From NCBI GenBank assembly GCA_964035575.1, contig OZ037867.1, positions 248,001 through 312,000 of the forward strand: 64,000 bases of DNA, read 5' to 3'. Positions 39,453 to 50,155 of this stretch are shown one piece after another. The notes beneath the pieces are model-generated. The model did no database searches. It saw only the letters and a list, made by a program, of their open reading frames with translations, and was not told the origin of the DNA. This DNA is from Rhynchopus sp. YZ270_cl-10. Taxonomy: Eukaryota > Euglenozoa > Diplonemea > Diplonemida > Diplonemidae. The stretch's first letter is position 1. The number at the start of each line of letters is the position of its first letter. The translations under genes were made by a program, and so were the position numbers.

Positions 39453-39500
39453 GGTGGGAATCTCCACCCCTCGTTGTGGCCTTGCAACGCAAGGTCACAG
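39453..39500. promoter_or_regulatory. Double hairpin downstream of H1 (unit 1)
   Basis: GGTGG/CCACC (39453-39468) and GTGGCCTTGC/GCAAGGTCAC (39476-39498), wrapped by CCTC/GAGG. Also at 45817, 52181 and 58545. Possible H1 mRNA 3' element or an antisense-strand RNA. Confidence 0.5.
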
Positions 39501-39580
39501 AGGTAAATGTTGCAAAGAAAAGGAAAAGACAACAGCTGCACAGTCACGTCAAGGCAGCTTAGTTTTCGACCGCAAGCAGT

Positions 39581-39847
39581 TTACTTCTTCGTGGTCTTGG
39601 CCTTCTTCTTCGTCGAGGTTCCCTTCTTCTTCGTGGTGGTCTTCTTGGCCTTCTTTGCCTTCTTCGCCTTCTCCTCCTTCTTCGCCGCCTTCTTGGCCCT
39701 CGCGTCCGCACGCTTCTGCTTCTCAGCCTCCTTCACCTTGTTCACTGCCTCTCTCACAGCGTTCTTCCTCTTCTTTGCTGCCTCCTTGATCTTCGCAGAG
39801 CGCTTCGCATCAGGCTTGGCAATCGCAATCGACTCGAACCTCGGCAT
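39581..39847 (-). CDS. Histone H1-like protein (unit 1)
   Basis: 88 residues, Lys/Ala/Thr-rich, no globular domain; about 70 residues of repeated K(A/T)KK follow 'MPRFESIAIAKPDAKRSAKI'. CAG lies 30 nt before ATG, followed here by TTT rather than ATA. The extended upstream frame (to 40330) has non-histone composition and crosses the acceptor, so it is excluded. Confidence 0.82.
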   Translation of the reverse strand: MPRFESIAIAKPDAKRSAKIKEAAKKRKNAVREAVNKVKEAEKQKRADARAKKAAKKEEKAKKAKKAKKTTTKKKGTSTKKKAKTTKK

Positions 39848-40957
39848 TGTGAGTGTTGGTGTTGTGCAAAATTGAAACTGTGCATTGATGTGGTGTGACA
39901 GGAGGTGGAATGGGAGGAATAGCAAATATAACACAACGAAGAATACTTCTCTTTTTGTTTTGTTGTAGTGTCGACAAAAACCTGTCAAACATGTTTCTTC
40001 TGTTTTTGTTTTATGATGTATACGTGCATGCGTGCACTCCTTCTCCCCCTCCGTTTCATTCCAGAAGCATCTGACATATTTCAGCTTGCAGACTAGGAAC
40101 AAGAAAACAGAATAGAGAGCTAAAGAACACAAAGCAGGACACAGTAAACACCAAACCCATCTCTTCCCTAACCCTTGGGTGCAAAAATAAAAACTCTTAG
40201 CCTCTCCAAAACGATACAGGGTATTGTTTGTGGGCGATCTGCTTTTACTTTTTTTCTTTCTTTTTTTTTTTGTGTGTTTTCCCCCGTCTTTGGAACTAAT
40301 GCAAACGGGCCTTATGATGGCACACGACACATTTTGTCAAAATTAGAGGGAAAATATGATAATATTGGATAAAGGAGCCAAGAAAAGGGGAAATGGAAAT
40401 GGAAATGAAGGTGAAAAAAAAACTACCAAAAAACAGTGTGTAAGATGATCCGAAGCCTAGTGTGCTTAGTCATCTTGACGGAAAAGCAAAACAAAAAAGG
40501 GGGCATCTCCCAAAAGGTGTTTCTGCTCAGCCCGTTCCGTGCGCGGTGCTTTGTTGCTGTGTGTCGGGCTTGAAATGATGCTGCAGACAGCTCTCTGCCA
40601 CTGCATCCCGCCCACCACACTGTGGCGGACAGGGCACGTGTTATTTGCGTCTGCAGCACCCACACACAGCACACACACGCAGAAACGAGAAGAACACATC
40701 TTCATAAAAATCTGGGAGGAAAAGAACAGCGGAAGTGGAAGTGGAAGAGGGAAACGAAATGGTATGCAAAACAAAAGCAAAAAGCAATACACTATTTGTC
40801 CCCCATTCGTTGTAGACGTGCGTTCTTCGCCCATGATGAGGTAGAGGGGAAAGCACTGATGCACTATAAAAAATCATATGAAGTGAAACTCAAGACCAGA
40901 GAAGAGCACAACACCAGCCCTTCTCACTCTCTCGCCTCTCAGATATATGCCACGTCA
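39848..40957. other. Array spacer between H1 and tyrosinase (unit 1)
   Basis: 1.1 kb, repeated in units 2 and 3. Only the family A hairpin (40442-40476) stands out. Long frames exist on both strands but have skewed composition and no recognisable domain. Confidence 0.5.
40442..40476. ncRNA. Family A hairpin inside the histone unit (unit 1)
   Basis: AAGATGA pairs with TCATCTT; inner AAGC pairs with GCTT; 'CCGAAGCCTAG' replaces the usual CCTAAGCCTC. It is amplified with the array. Confidence 0.5.
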
Positions 40958-42853
40958 CTACTTCCCGCCAACAAGGGAGGAGACCGTAGGTGGCCTTGCC
41001 ACAAACCAGTTGGCCTGGCCGGTAGCGTCAACGTTGGGGCATGCGGAGGTCCAGGCACTCCCGCTGTTGAAGTCGTTCATCTCGTACTGCACCTTCGGGC
41101 CGGTGGGACCGGAGTGTGCGTACAGGTCTGCGTGGTGGAGGTCCCACACCTTGGCAGGTGTGAAGCCGCTCCACTGTGCAGGCTGCGGGTCCGTCGTTGC
41201 GCCACCTGTGCGGTCGTAGAAGTTGTGGTAGCTCATCTCGTCGTTCAGCCCTGTGCTGGTGCCTGCCACGGGCGGGCCTGCGTTGTACTGCGTGTTCCCG
41301 GCTGCGCTGTCGTGGCCCTGGCACACCTGCCACGTCGCCCACAGACGGTCGATGTTCGCGTGGTGCAGGAAGAAGATCGGGTCCTCGGGGCTCCAGTTCG
41401 TGATCATGTAGCCGCCAATGCGCGAGTGGATCTCCGAGTGCTCCTTGTCCTCAAGGACGTTTCTGAAGCCAGGGTTCGTGTTTGTGTCGTACCCGTAGGT
41501 CGTCTGCGGGAGGAAGTCGGCTGCCTGGGCTGCGGTGCTGCGTACCAGGTTGTCGTTCGCAAAGTAGCGGAACAGACATTTGTTGTCCAGCGGCCAGTCC
41601 CCCTTGTCGCCAACCGGCAGGGAGCCGCTTGTCTCGTGCGAGTGCACCCACGCACCCTTGCGGAACGGACCGTCCGACACACAGCACCCGTCGCTCGGGT
41701 GCCCTCCTGTCCCGTCCACGGGGCCGTTGCACTTGTCTGCCTTCGACCGTCCGTTGTACACCGACCCGAACCCGATGAACTCGCCGCTTGCAGGGTCTGT
41801 GTTGCCGTTCCACAGGGCCGGGTCCCACGCTGCCCCAGCCGCCTGCTCAATCGACCAGTCCCAGTACGGGAGCGTCACACACGCAAACTCTGCACCAAGC
41901 GCACGCAGGTCGTCCTCAAACTTCTGGATGAAGACTCTGTGCCACGGGAGGAACATCCCTGTGTTGTGTGCCTGCAGGTACGACGAGTCCTTCCCGTGGA
42001 TCGTCGGGTACTTGTCGTAGCCGCCCTTTGCCGACTGTGTGGCGGACCCTGCGGTAGTCGTCTTCAGCAGCTGCACAGCCTTCATGAAGAGTGCCTTCTC
42101 TGCCGTCGACAGCTGTCTCCACTCCTTGCGCACACGCGACGTGCATGTTGTCGGTGGGGTCGGTGGGGTCGGAGGGGGTGGTGACGTGACCCCACCATCG
42201 CATGTGCAGCACGCCTGGTTTGCGGTGTAGCCGTCTGCTGCGTAGCTGTGGCCGTACTGCGAGCACCGTGTCGACACAGCCCCGTACCACGCACACGTGT
42301 AGGTGCTCCCGTCTGCGTCGTACCAGGCCCTCTCGGGCGACCCGACCATCACATCCGTGCACGTCGGTGGTGTGGGCGGTGTGGGTGGTGTTGGTGGCGG
42401 TGGCGTCGACACGCACTGGTACCCCACAGAGAACCCCTGCTCCTGCACAGACCCGTCAGACTTGAACTGCATCAGCGCACCACCACCGCCGTTGAACACA
42501 GTCGGGTCAAGCGTCTTCACCCCCGACTCCCTGAAGACCGCGGTTGCCGATGTGTCCACAGAGCTGTCGCTGGCGACAGGCCACATCGACACGAAGTCGT
42601 ATCTGTTCTCTGTGCGGAACGTGTTCCATGTGAAGGTCAGCGTCCCGTCGCACTGCACGTACCAGCACGGCGTCTGGTTGTCCAGGTAGTTCCCCGATCC
42701 CGCGGGGTACGTGATCGTGCCGCTCGCACCAGTCACCTGTGTCCGTCCAGAGGCACCATCCGGGCATGTGCCCGAAGGAAACGTAAACTGCGCCTCCGCA
42801 AAGCTGCAGCACATCGCTGCAGCCATGCTCGCAAGAGCTGTCATACGCACCAT
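40958..42853 (-). CDS. Secreted CUB-tyrosinase (copper oxidase), unit 1
   Basis: 631 residues from ATG 42853 ('MVRMTALASMAAAMCCSFAEA', signal peptide). Residues 30-147 look like a CUB domain ('YLDNQTPCWYVQCDG', 'NRYDFVSMW'). A Thr/Pro linker, a Cys-rich module (165-218, 'YTANQACCTCDGG') and a second linker lead to the tyrosinase domain (about 245-545): CuA 'H286', 'H296' and 'LPWHRVF' (H305); CuB 'EHSEIHSRIGGYM' (H472, H476) and 'DPIFFLHHANIDRLW' (H497/H498). The enzyme would oxidise phenols or tyrosyl residues with O2, for example for cross-linking or melanin-like material outside the cell. 'CCAACAG' lies 37 nt upstream. Confidence 0.93.
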   Translation of the reverse strand: MVRMTALASMAAAMCCSFAEAQFTFPSGTCPDGASGRTQVTGASGTITYPAGSGNYLDNQTPCWYVQCDGTLTFTWNTFRTENRYDFVSMWPVASDSSVDTSATAVFRESGVKTLDPTVFNGGGGALMQFKSDGSVQEQGFSVGYQCVSTPPPPTPPTPPTPPTCTDVMVGSPERAWYDADGSTYTCAWYGAVSTRCSQYGHSYAADGYTANQACCTCDGGVTSPPPPTPPTPPTTCTSRVRKEWRQLSTAEKALFMKAVQLLKTTTAGSATQSAKGGYDKYPTIHGKDSSYLQAHNTGMFLPWHRVFIQKFEDDLRALGAEFACVTLPYWDWSIEQAAGAAWDPALWNGNTDPASGEFIGFGSVYNGRSKADKCNGPVDGTGGHPSDGCCVSDGPFRKGAWVHSHETSGSLPVGDKGDWPLDNKCLFRYFANDNLVRSTAAQAADFLPQTTYGYDTNTNPGFRNVLEDKEHSEIHSRIGGYMITNWSPEDPIFFLHHANIDRLWATWQVCQGHDSAAGNTQYNAGPPVAGTSTGLNDEMSYHNFYDRTGGATTDPQPAQWSGFTPAKVWDLHHADLYAHSGPTGPKVQYEMNDFNSGSAWTSACPNVDATGQANWFVARPPTVSSLVGGK

Positions 42854-43097
42854 TTTGTCAGCTGTGAGCGTGTCTGTGTTCTTATCTAACCTGTTGGCAG
42901 TGTCTTGAGGTGGGGGAAGGTGTGGTGATGCACAATAAGAAGGATGTTCGCAAAGAAACAAAGAGGGGAGGAGTGGATACTTTATGTAATTCGGCGGATA
43001 ACACCACCCTTTGCAGGTGCAAAGTGGGGAAGTGGGGAATGGGGGAAAGGATGAAGAACACAAACTGCTACAAACACCTCGTGCAAAAGGGAACAGC

Positions 43098-43538
43098 TCA
43101 GAGGTTGTCTCCACGGATGCGGATCGTGTAGCTCAGGTCCTTCTGGATCAGGGTCTTCTTCTTCCTGTGCAGCTGCAGGATCACGGCACCCTCAAACACG
43201 CTGATCAGGTACTGCTCGCTTGCCTCCTGCATCGCCTCCAGTGCAGACGCACGGAAACGCATGTCCTGCTTGTGCTTGTCCATCACGTCACGCACAAGAC
43301 GCTGGAAGGGCGCCTTCTGGATCAGCAGCTGTGTCCCCTTCTGCAGTGCCTTGATCTCACGCATCGCAACAGTTCCGGGCAACCAGCGGCCAGACTTCTT
43401 CACCACCTTTCCCTTCTTGTCCTTCTTCTCAGCGGGCTTGTAGTTCAGCTTCGTCATCGGCTTCCTCTTCTTCTGCTCACCGTCCTTTCCAGTCGACGAC
43501 TGCGACTTCTTCACAGACTTGGCAGGTGTGCGTGGCAT
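43098..43538 (-). CDS. Histone H3 (unit 2)
   Basis: Same protein as unit 1, offset exactly 6364 bp. Its downstream neighbour is tyrosinase of unit 1, whereas unit 1 H3 is followed by astacin. Confidence 0.9.
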   Translation of the reverse strand: MPRTPAKSVKKSQSSTGKDGEQKKRKPMTKLNYKPAEKKDKKGKVVKKSGRWLPGTVAMREIKALQKGTQLLIQKAPFQRLVRDVMDKHKQDMRFRASALEAMQEASEQYLISVFEGAVILQLHRKKKTLIQKDLSYTIRIRGDNL

Positions 43539-43791
43539 CTTGTTGTGTTGTGGGGTTGTTGTCTTGGTTATCTGTCGGGTGTGGTATGGTGCGGTGTGGT
43601 CACGTTTCGTGGTGTGTGGGGAGGGGATGGCAGAGGCAGGAAAGGAGGGGGAACAGGATCTCATGTTTGTTATATGCGGTGTGTAGTTACACCCCCTCAG
43701 CACCCTTACATCCGGTGTGAGGGTACAAAAAAAAGAAACAACCACAACAAGTGTTGGAAGCAAACTCAGAAGACAGATGTCGAGAGCGTGT

Positions 43792-44292
43792 TTACTTCTT
43801 CGGGGAGGACTTCTTGGGGGAACCCTTCGACTTCTTGCCCTTCTTTCCACCCTTCTTCCCCTTTGACTTCTTCGTCACGCTGCCAGAGGACTTCTTCCTG
43901 TACTTCTTGTCAGTCGCCTTCAGCGCATCGTGCACTCCTCCACCCACACCTCCACCCGCAATCGTCACGTTCGACAGAAGGTCGCCAAGGTCCTTGTCCT
44001 CACGCACGGCAACGCAGATGTGGCGGGGCTTGATCTGGTGCTGCTTCTTGTTCTTTGCCTTCTTCCCCGACGTCGCTGCCTTCGCAGACACGTTCAGAAG
44101 CTCACCTGTGCAGTACTGCAGCACAGACGTCAGGAACACTGCTGCAGTGGGGCTCACACGCTTTGCGTACCTTCCCTTCTTCAGCGCACTGCCCACACGT
44201 CCCACAGGGAAGGTCAGACCAGACATCTCAGACAGAGACACAGACGGTCCCCTCTTCACTCCCTTCTTTGCGCCACGGCTTGCACCGACCAT
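43792..44292 (-). CDS. Histone H2A (unit 2)
   Basis: Identical protein to unit 1, with the same CAG|ATA leader site. Confidence 0.9.
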   Translation of the reverse strand: MVGASRGAKKGVKRGPSVSLSEMSGLTFPVGRVGSALKKGRYAKRVSPTAAVFLTSVLQYCTGELLNVSAKAATSGKKAKNKKQHQIKPRHICVAVREDKDLGDLLSNVTIAGGGVGGGVHDALKATDKKYRKKSSGSVTKKSKGKKGGKKGKKSKGSPKKSSPKK

Positions 44293-44544
44293 TGTTTGTT
44301 TTTGGTTGTGTTGTTGGTGAAATATATCTGGAAGAAAGGAAGTGGGTGTGACGTGTGGACAGGAGGGTGGTGGGTGGTGGGAAGGAGACCAAAAGTAAAG
44401 TTCGCTTTGTTGTTTTGTTGTTGGTTTTTGTTTCACAAAAGACGGTGGCAGTACCACCCACGCCCCCTTGCAGAACAAGAGGGCCGTGTCTTCACCCACA
44501 AAGCTACACCACGCATCAGGTCACAGGACAACACATCACGTGCT

Positions 44545-45015
44545 TCACTTCCTCGGGGAACCCTTCTTCGCCGGGGATCCCTTGCCCTTCTTGCCCTTCG
44601 CCTTCAGGGCCTTCGCGTACTTGGCCACGGCAGCAACTCCTGCAGACAGGGCGTGCGACGCCATCTCGTCGGGGAAGTGCATCTTCACACCCGCCACAAT
44701 GGCACCGCTGCGCAGTGTCTTCTGTCCCGCAAAGTGGTTTGCACGGCCCGCCTCCTCCGCAATGCGCTCAAACAGGTCCACCACGAACGAGTTCACAATC
44801 CCCATCCCACGCGACGTGATCGCAACAGAGCTCTTCTTCCCTGCCTTCGTCGACGCCTTCACTCCGAAGGTCTTCGTCATCAGCTTGTGCACGTAGGTCG
44901 AGTAGCTCTTGTAGTTCGGCTTCCTGATCCTCTTCCCGTTCTTGTTCAACTTCGGGCCTCTCTTCGCTCCTGTGGACTTCTTTGCTCCCGAGGACTTCTG
45001 TGGCGATGGTGTCAT
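44545..45015 (-). CDS. Histone H2B (unit 2)
   Basis: Identical protein to unit 1. Confidence 0.9.
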   Translation of the reverse strand: MTPSPQKSSGAKKSTGAKRGPKLNKNGKRIRKPNYKSYSTYVHKLMTKTFGVKASTKAGKKSSVAITSRGMGIVNSFVVDLFERIAEEAGRANHFAGQKTLRSGAIVAGVKMHFPDEMASHALSAGVAAVAKYAKALKAKGKKGKGSPAKKGSPRK

Positions 45016-45326
45016 CTTGTTGGGTTTGTTGGTGTGTTTTTACGAAAAGTATCTGGTGGAAGTGGGTGATGGTGGTGTGTTCAGATGTGTGTGTGCTACG
45101 TTCTTACCATAAAGAAGGGAGGGGGCAGGTTCCGTCTCGAGTTTTGTGTTTTGAGGGAAAAGGTGGCGTCAATTACGCCACTGTGCTGTCGCATGGAAAG
45201 CAAATACATGCAGTCCTGCAACAGCACAGCTGGATGGGGTGGGTGGGGGAAACAAAGCAAAAAGACAAGGCTCACCAGCAGTGACATTACGTCTCGTCTC
45301 TCTCATCTCACGAGAAGTGTGTCTGC

Positions 45327-45668
45327 TTACTTGGAGACGTACAGGGTGCGGCCACGCTTCTTCAGGGCGTACAGGATGTGCTCCACACGCACCGTCTTCG
45401 CAGGGGCGTTCTCACGCACCTCCATCAGCGCGTGGGTGTCCTTCATCACCTGCTCAACGAAGTTCCTCAGGATCTCCCTTGCCTCGTCGTACACGCTGCT
45501 CGCAAGACGCTTGCACCCTCCACGGCGGGCCAGACGGCGGATGCTTCCCTTCGTGATACCACGGCCCTTGTTCGACTTTGCGCCCTTGCGCTTCTGGCTT
45601 CCAGTCGTTTTCTTGTCAGCCTTTCCGGAGGCAACCGACTTTCCCTTCGCAGACTTGGACGGACCCAT
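45327..45668 (-). CDS. Histone H4 (unit 2)
   Basis: Identical protein to unit 1; same codon at the site that varies in unit 3. Confidence 0.92.
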   Translation of the reverse strand: MGPSKSAKGKSVASGKADKKTTGSQKRKGAKSNKGRGITKGSIRRLARRGGCKRLASSVYDEAREILRNFVEQVMKDTHALMEVRENAPAKTVRVEHILYALKKRGRTLYVSK

Positions 45669-45944
45669 TGTTGTGTTGTGTGTTGCTTGTTTTAGAATAT
45701 CTGGTGAAGGATGAAGTCATGGGTCAGGAAAAGGGATGAGTTGTGGAACAGGCAAAAACGAAAGATGGTGCTGTTGTTGTTTTCATGAAGATTATTATTC
45801 TTCGTGTTTGTTTTGTGGTGGGAATCTCCACCCCTCGTTGTGGCCTTGCAACGCAAGGTCACAGAGGTAAATGTTGCAAAGAAAAGGAAAAGACAACAGC
45901 TGCACAGTCACGTCAAGGCAGCTTAGTTTTCGACCGCAAGCAGT

Positions 45945-46211
45945 TTACTTCTTCGTGGTCTTGGCCTTCTTCTTCGTCGAGGTTCCCTTCTTCTTCGTGG
46001 TGGTCTTCTTGGCCTTCTTTGCCTTCTTCGCCTTCTCCTCCTTCTTCGCCGCCTTCTTGGCCCTCGCGTCCGCACGCTTCTGCTTCTCAGCCTCCTTCAC
46101 CTTGTTCACTGCCTCTCTCACAGCGTTCTTCCTCTTCTTTGCTGCCTCCTTGATCTTCGCAGAGCGCTTCGCATCAGGCTTGGCAATCGCAATCGACTCG
46201 AACCTCGGCAT
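45945..46211 (-). CDS. Histone H1-like protein (unit 2)
   Basis: Identical to unit 1; followed downstream by the double hairpin at 45817-45864. Confidence 0.82.
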   Translation of the reverse strand: MPRFESIAIAKPDAKRSAKIKEAAKKRKNAVREAVNKVKEAEKQKRADARAKKAAKKEEKAKKAKKAKKTTTKKKGTSTKKKAKTTKK

Positions 46212-46805
46212 TGTGAGTGTTGGTGTTGTGCAAAATTGAAACTGTGCATTGATGTGGTGTGACAGGAGGTGGAATGGGAGGAATAGCAAATATAACACAA
46301 CGAAGAATACTTCTCTTTTTGTTTTGTTGTAGTGTCGACAAAAACCTGTCAAACATGTTTCTTCTGTTTTTGTTTTATGATGTATACGTGCATGCGTGCA
46401 CTCCTTCTCCCCCTCCGTTTCATTCCAGAAGCATCTGACATATTTCAGCTTGCAGACTAGGAACAAGAAAACAGAATAGAGAGCTAAAGAACACAAAGCA
46501 GGACACAGTAAACACCAAACCCATCTCTTCCCTAACCCTTGGGTGCAAAAATAAAAACTCTTAGCCTCTCCAAAACGATACAGGGTATTGTTTGTGGGCG
46601 ATCTGCTTTTACTTTTTTTCTTTCTTTTTTTTTTTGTGTGTTTTCCCCCGTCTTTGGAACTAATGCAAACGGGCCTTATGATGGCACACGACACATTTTG
46701 TCAAAATTAGAGGGAAAATATGATAATATTGGATAAAGGAGCCAAGAAAAGGGGAAATGGAAATGGAAATGAAGGTGAAAAAAAAACTACCAAAAAACAG
46801 TGTGT

Positions 46806-46840
46806 AAGATGATCCGAAGCCTAGTGTGCTTAGTCATCTT
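46806..46840. ncRNA. Family A hairpin (unit 2)
   Basis: Same as 40442-40476, within a spacer (46212-47321) that is otherwise empty of recognised features. Confidence 0.5.
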
Positions 46841-47321
46841 GACGGAAAAGCAAAACAAAAAAGGGGGCATCTCCCAAAAGGTGTTTCTGCTCAGCCCGTT
46901 CCGTGCGCGGTGCTTTGTTGCTGTGTGTCGGGCTTGAAATGATGCTGCAGACAGCTCTCTGCCACTGCATCCCGCCCACCACACTGTGGCGGACAGGGCA
47001 CGTGTTATTTGCGTCTGCAGCACCCACACACAGCACACACACGCAGAAACGAGAAGAACACATCTTCATAAAAATCTGGGAGGAAAAGAACAGCGGAAGT
47101 GGAAGTGGAAGAGGGAAACGAAATGGTATGCAAAACAAAAGCAAAAAGCAATACACTATTTGTCCCCCATTCGTTGTAGACGTGCGTTCTTCGCCCATGA
47201 TGAGGTAGAGGGGAAAGCACTGATGCACTATAAAAAATCATATGAAGTGAAACTCAAGACCAGAGAAGAGCACAACACCAGCCCTTCTCACTCTCTCGCC
47301 TCTCAGATATATGCCACGTCA

Positions 47322-49217
47322 CTACTTCCCGCCAACAAGGGAGGAGACCGTAGGTGGCCTTGCCACAAACCAGTTGGCCTGGCCGGTAGCGTCAACGTTG
47401 GGGCATGCGGAGGTCCAGGCACTCCCGCTGTTGAAGTCGTTCATCTCGTACTGCACCTTCGGGCCGGTGGGACCGGAGTGTGCGTACAGGTCTGCGTGGT
47501 GGAGGTCCCACACCTTGGCAGGTGTGAAGCCGCTCCACTGTGCAGGCTGCGGGTCCGTCGTTGCGCCACCTGTGCGGTCGTAGAAGTTGTGGTAGCTCAT
47601 CTCGTCGTTCAGCCCTGTGCTGGTGCCTGCCACGGGCGGGCCTGCGTTGTACTGCGTGTTCCCGGCTGCGCTGTCGTGGCCCTGGCACACCTGCCACGTC
47701 GCCCACAGACGGTCGATGTTCGCGTGGTGCAGGAAGAAGATCGGGTCCTCGGGGCTCCAGTTCGTGATCATGTAGCCGCCAATGCGCGAGTGGATCTCCG
47801 AGTGCTCCTTGTCCTCAAGGACGTTTCTGAAGCCAGGGTTCGTGTTTGTGTCGTACCCGTAGGTCGTCTGCGGGAGGAAGTCGGCTGCCTGGGCTGCGGT
47901 GCTGCGTACCAGGTTGTCGTTCGCAAAGTAGCGGAACAGACATTTGTTGTCCAGCGGCCAGTCCCCCTTGTCGCCAACCGGCAGGGAGCCGCTTGTCTCG
48001 TGCGAGTGCACCCACGCACCCTTGCGGAACGGACCGTCCGACACACAGCACCCGTCGCTCGGGTGCCCTCCTGTCCCGTCCACGGGGCCGTTGCACTTGT
48101 CTGCCTTCGACCGTCCGTTGTACACCGACCCGAACCCGATGAACTCGCCGCTTGCAGGGTCTGTGTTGCCGTTCCACAGGGCCGGGTCCCACGCTGCCCC
48201 AGCCGCCTGCTCAATCGACCAGTCCCAGTACGGGAGCGTCACACACGCAAACTCTGCACCAAGCGCACGCAGGTCGTCCTCAAACTTCTGGATGAAGACT
48301 CTGTGCCACGGGAGGAACATCCCTGTGTTGTGTGCCTGCAGGTACGACGAGTCCTTCCCGTGGATCGTCGGGTACTTGTCGTAGCCGCCCTTTGCCGACT
48401 GTGTGGCGGACCCTGCGGTAGTCGTCTTCAGCAGCTGCACAGCCTTCATGAAGAGTGCCTTCTCTGCCGTCGACAGCTGTCTCCACTCCTTGCGCACACG
48501 CGACGTGCATGTTGTCGGTGGGGTCGGTGGGGTCGGAGGGGGTGGTGACGTGACCCCACCATCGCATGTGCAGCACGCCTGGTTTGCGGTGTAGCCGTCT
48601 GCTGCGTAGCTGTGGCCGTACTGCGAGCACCGTGTCGACACAGCCCCGTACCACGCACACGTGTAGGTGCTCCCGTCTGCGTCGTACCAGGCCCTCTCGG
48701 GCGACCCGACCATCACATCCGTGCACGTCGGTGGTGTGGGCGGTGTGGGTGGTGTTGGTGGCGGTGGCGTCGACACGCACTGGTACCCCACAGAGAACCC
48801 CTGCTCCTGCACAGACCCGTCAGACTTGAACTGCATCAGCGCACCACCACCGCCGTTGAACACAGTCGGGTCAAGCGTCTTCACCCCCGACTCCCTGAAG
48901 ACCGCGGTTGCCGATGTGTCCACAGAGCTGTCGCTGGCGACAGGCCACATCGACACGAAGTCGTATCTGTTCTCTGTGCGGAACGTGTTCCATGTGAAGG
49001 TCAGCGTCCCGTCGCACTGCACGTACCAGCACGGCGTCTGGTTGTCCAGGTAGTTCCCCGATCCCGCGGGGTACGTGATCGTGCCGCTCGCACCAGTCAC
49101 CTGTGTCCGTCCAGAGGCACCATCCGGGCATGTGCCCGAAGGAAACGTAAACTGCGCCTCCGCAAAGCTGCAGCACATCGCTGCAGCCATGCTCGCAAGA
49201 GCTGTCATACGCACCAT
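47322..49217 (-). CDS. Secreted CUB-tyrosinase (unit 2)
   Basis: Protein identical to unit 1, with copper ligands intact, so this copy also looks functional. Confidence 0.93.
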   Translation of the reverse strand: MVRMTALASMAAAMCCSFAEAQFTFPSGTCPDGASGRTQVTGASGTITYPAGSGNYLDNQTPCWYVQCDGTLTFTWNTFRTENRYDFVSMWPVASDSSVDTSATAVFRESGVKTLDPTVFNGGGGALMQFKSDGSVQEQGFSVGYQCVSTPPPPTPPTPPTPPTCTDVMVGSPERAWYDADGSTYTCAWYGAVSTRCSQYGHSYAADGYTANQACCTCDGGVTSPPPPTPPTPPTTCTSRVRKEWRQLSTAEKALFMKAVQLLKTTTAGSATQSAKGGYDKYPTIHGKDSSYLQAHNTGMFLPWHRVFIQKFEDDLRALGAEFACVTLPYWDWSIEQAAGAAWDPALWNGNTDPASGEFIGFGSVYNGRSKADKCNGPVDGTGGHPSDGCCVSDGPFRKGAWVHSHETSGSLPVGDKGDWPLDNKCLFRYFANDNLVRSTAAQAADFLPQTTYGYDTNTNPGFRNVLEDKEHSEIHSRIGGYMITNWSPEDPIFFLHHANIDRLWATWQVCQGHDSAAGNTQYNAGPPVAGTSTGLNDEMSYHNFYDRTGGATTDPQPAQWSGFTPAKVWDLHHADLYAHSGPTGPKVQYEMNDFNSGSAWTSACPNVDATGQANWFVARPPTVSSLVGGK

Positions 49218-49461
49218 TTTGTCAGCTGTGAGCGTGTCTGTGTTCTTATCTAACCTGTTGGCAGTGTCTTGAGGTGGGGGAAGGTGTGGTGATGCACAAT
49301 AAGAAGGATGTTCGCAAAGAAACAAAGAGGGGAGGAGTGGATACTTTATGTAATTCGGCGGATAACACCACCCTTTGCAGGTGCAAAGTGGGGAAGTGGG
49401 GAATGGGGGAAAGGATGAAGAACACAAACTGCTACAAACACCTCGTGCAAAAGGGAACAGC

Positions 49462-49902
49462 TCAGAGGTTGTCTCCACGGATGCGGATCGTGTAGCTCAG
49501 GTCCTTCTGGATCAGGGTCTTCTTCTTCCTGTGCAGCTGCAGGATCACGGCACCCTCAAACACGCTGATCAGGTACTGCTCGCTTGCCTCCTGCATCGCC
49601 TCCAGTGCAGACGCACGGAAACGCATGTCCTGCTTGTGCTTGTCCATCACGTCACGCACAAGACGCTGGAAGGGCGCCTTCTGGATCAGCAGCTGTGTCC
49701 CCTTCTGCAGTGCCTTGATCTCACGCATCGCAACAGTTCCGGGCAACCAGCGGCCAGACTTCTTCACCACCTTTCCCTTCTTGTCCTTCTTCTCAGCGGG
49801 CTTGTAGTTCAGCTTCGTCATCGGCTTCCTCTTCTTCTGCTCACCGTCCTTTCCAGTCGACGACTGCGACTTCTTCACAGACTTGGCAGGTGTGCGTGGC
49901 AT
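49462..49902 (-). CDS. Histone H3 (unit 3)
   Basis: Identical protein to unit 1. Confidence 0.9.
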   Translation of the reverse strand: MPRTPAKSVKKSQSSTGKDGEQKKRKPMTKLNYKPAEKKDKKGKVVKKSGRWLPGTVAMREIKALQKGTQLLIQKAPFQRLVRDVMDKHKQDMRFRASALEAMQEASEQYLISVFEGAVILQLHRKKKTLIQKDLSYTIRIRGDNL

Positions 49903-50155
49903 CTTGTTGTGTTGTGGGGTTGTTGTCTTGGTTATCTGTCGGGTGTGGTATGGTGCGGTGTGGTCACGTTTCGTGGTGTGTGGGGAGGGGATGGCAGAGG
50001 CAGGAAAGGAGGGGGAACAGGATCTCATGTTTGTTATATGCGGTGTGTAGTTACACCCCCTCAGCACCCTTACATCCGGTGTGAGGGTACAAAAAAAAGA
50101 AACAACCACAACAAGTGTTGGAAGCAAACTCAGAAGACAGATGTCGAGAGCGTGT

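Noticed and set aside
39581-40330. 249-residue extended H1 frame
   Set aside because: The extra N-terminal part has unrelated composition and crosses the putative splice acceptor; the variant copy at 33789 lacks it.
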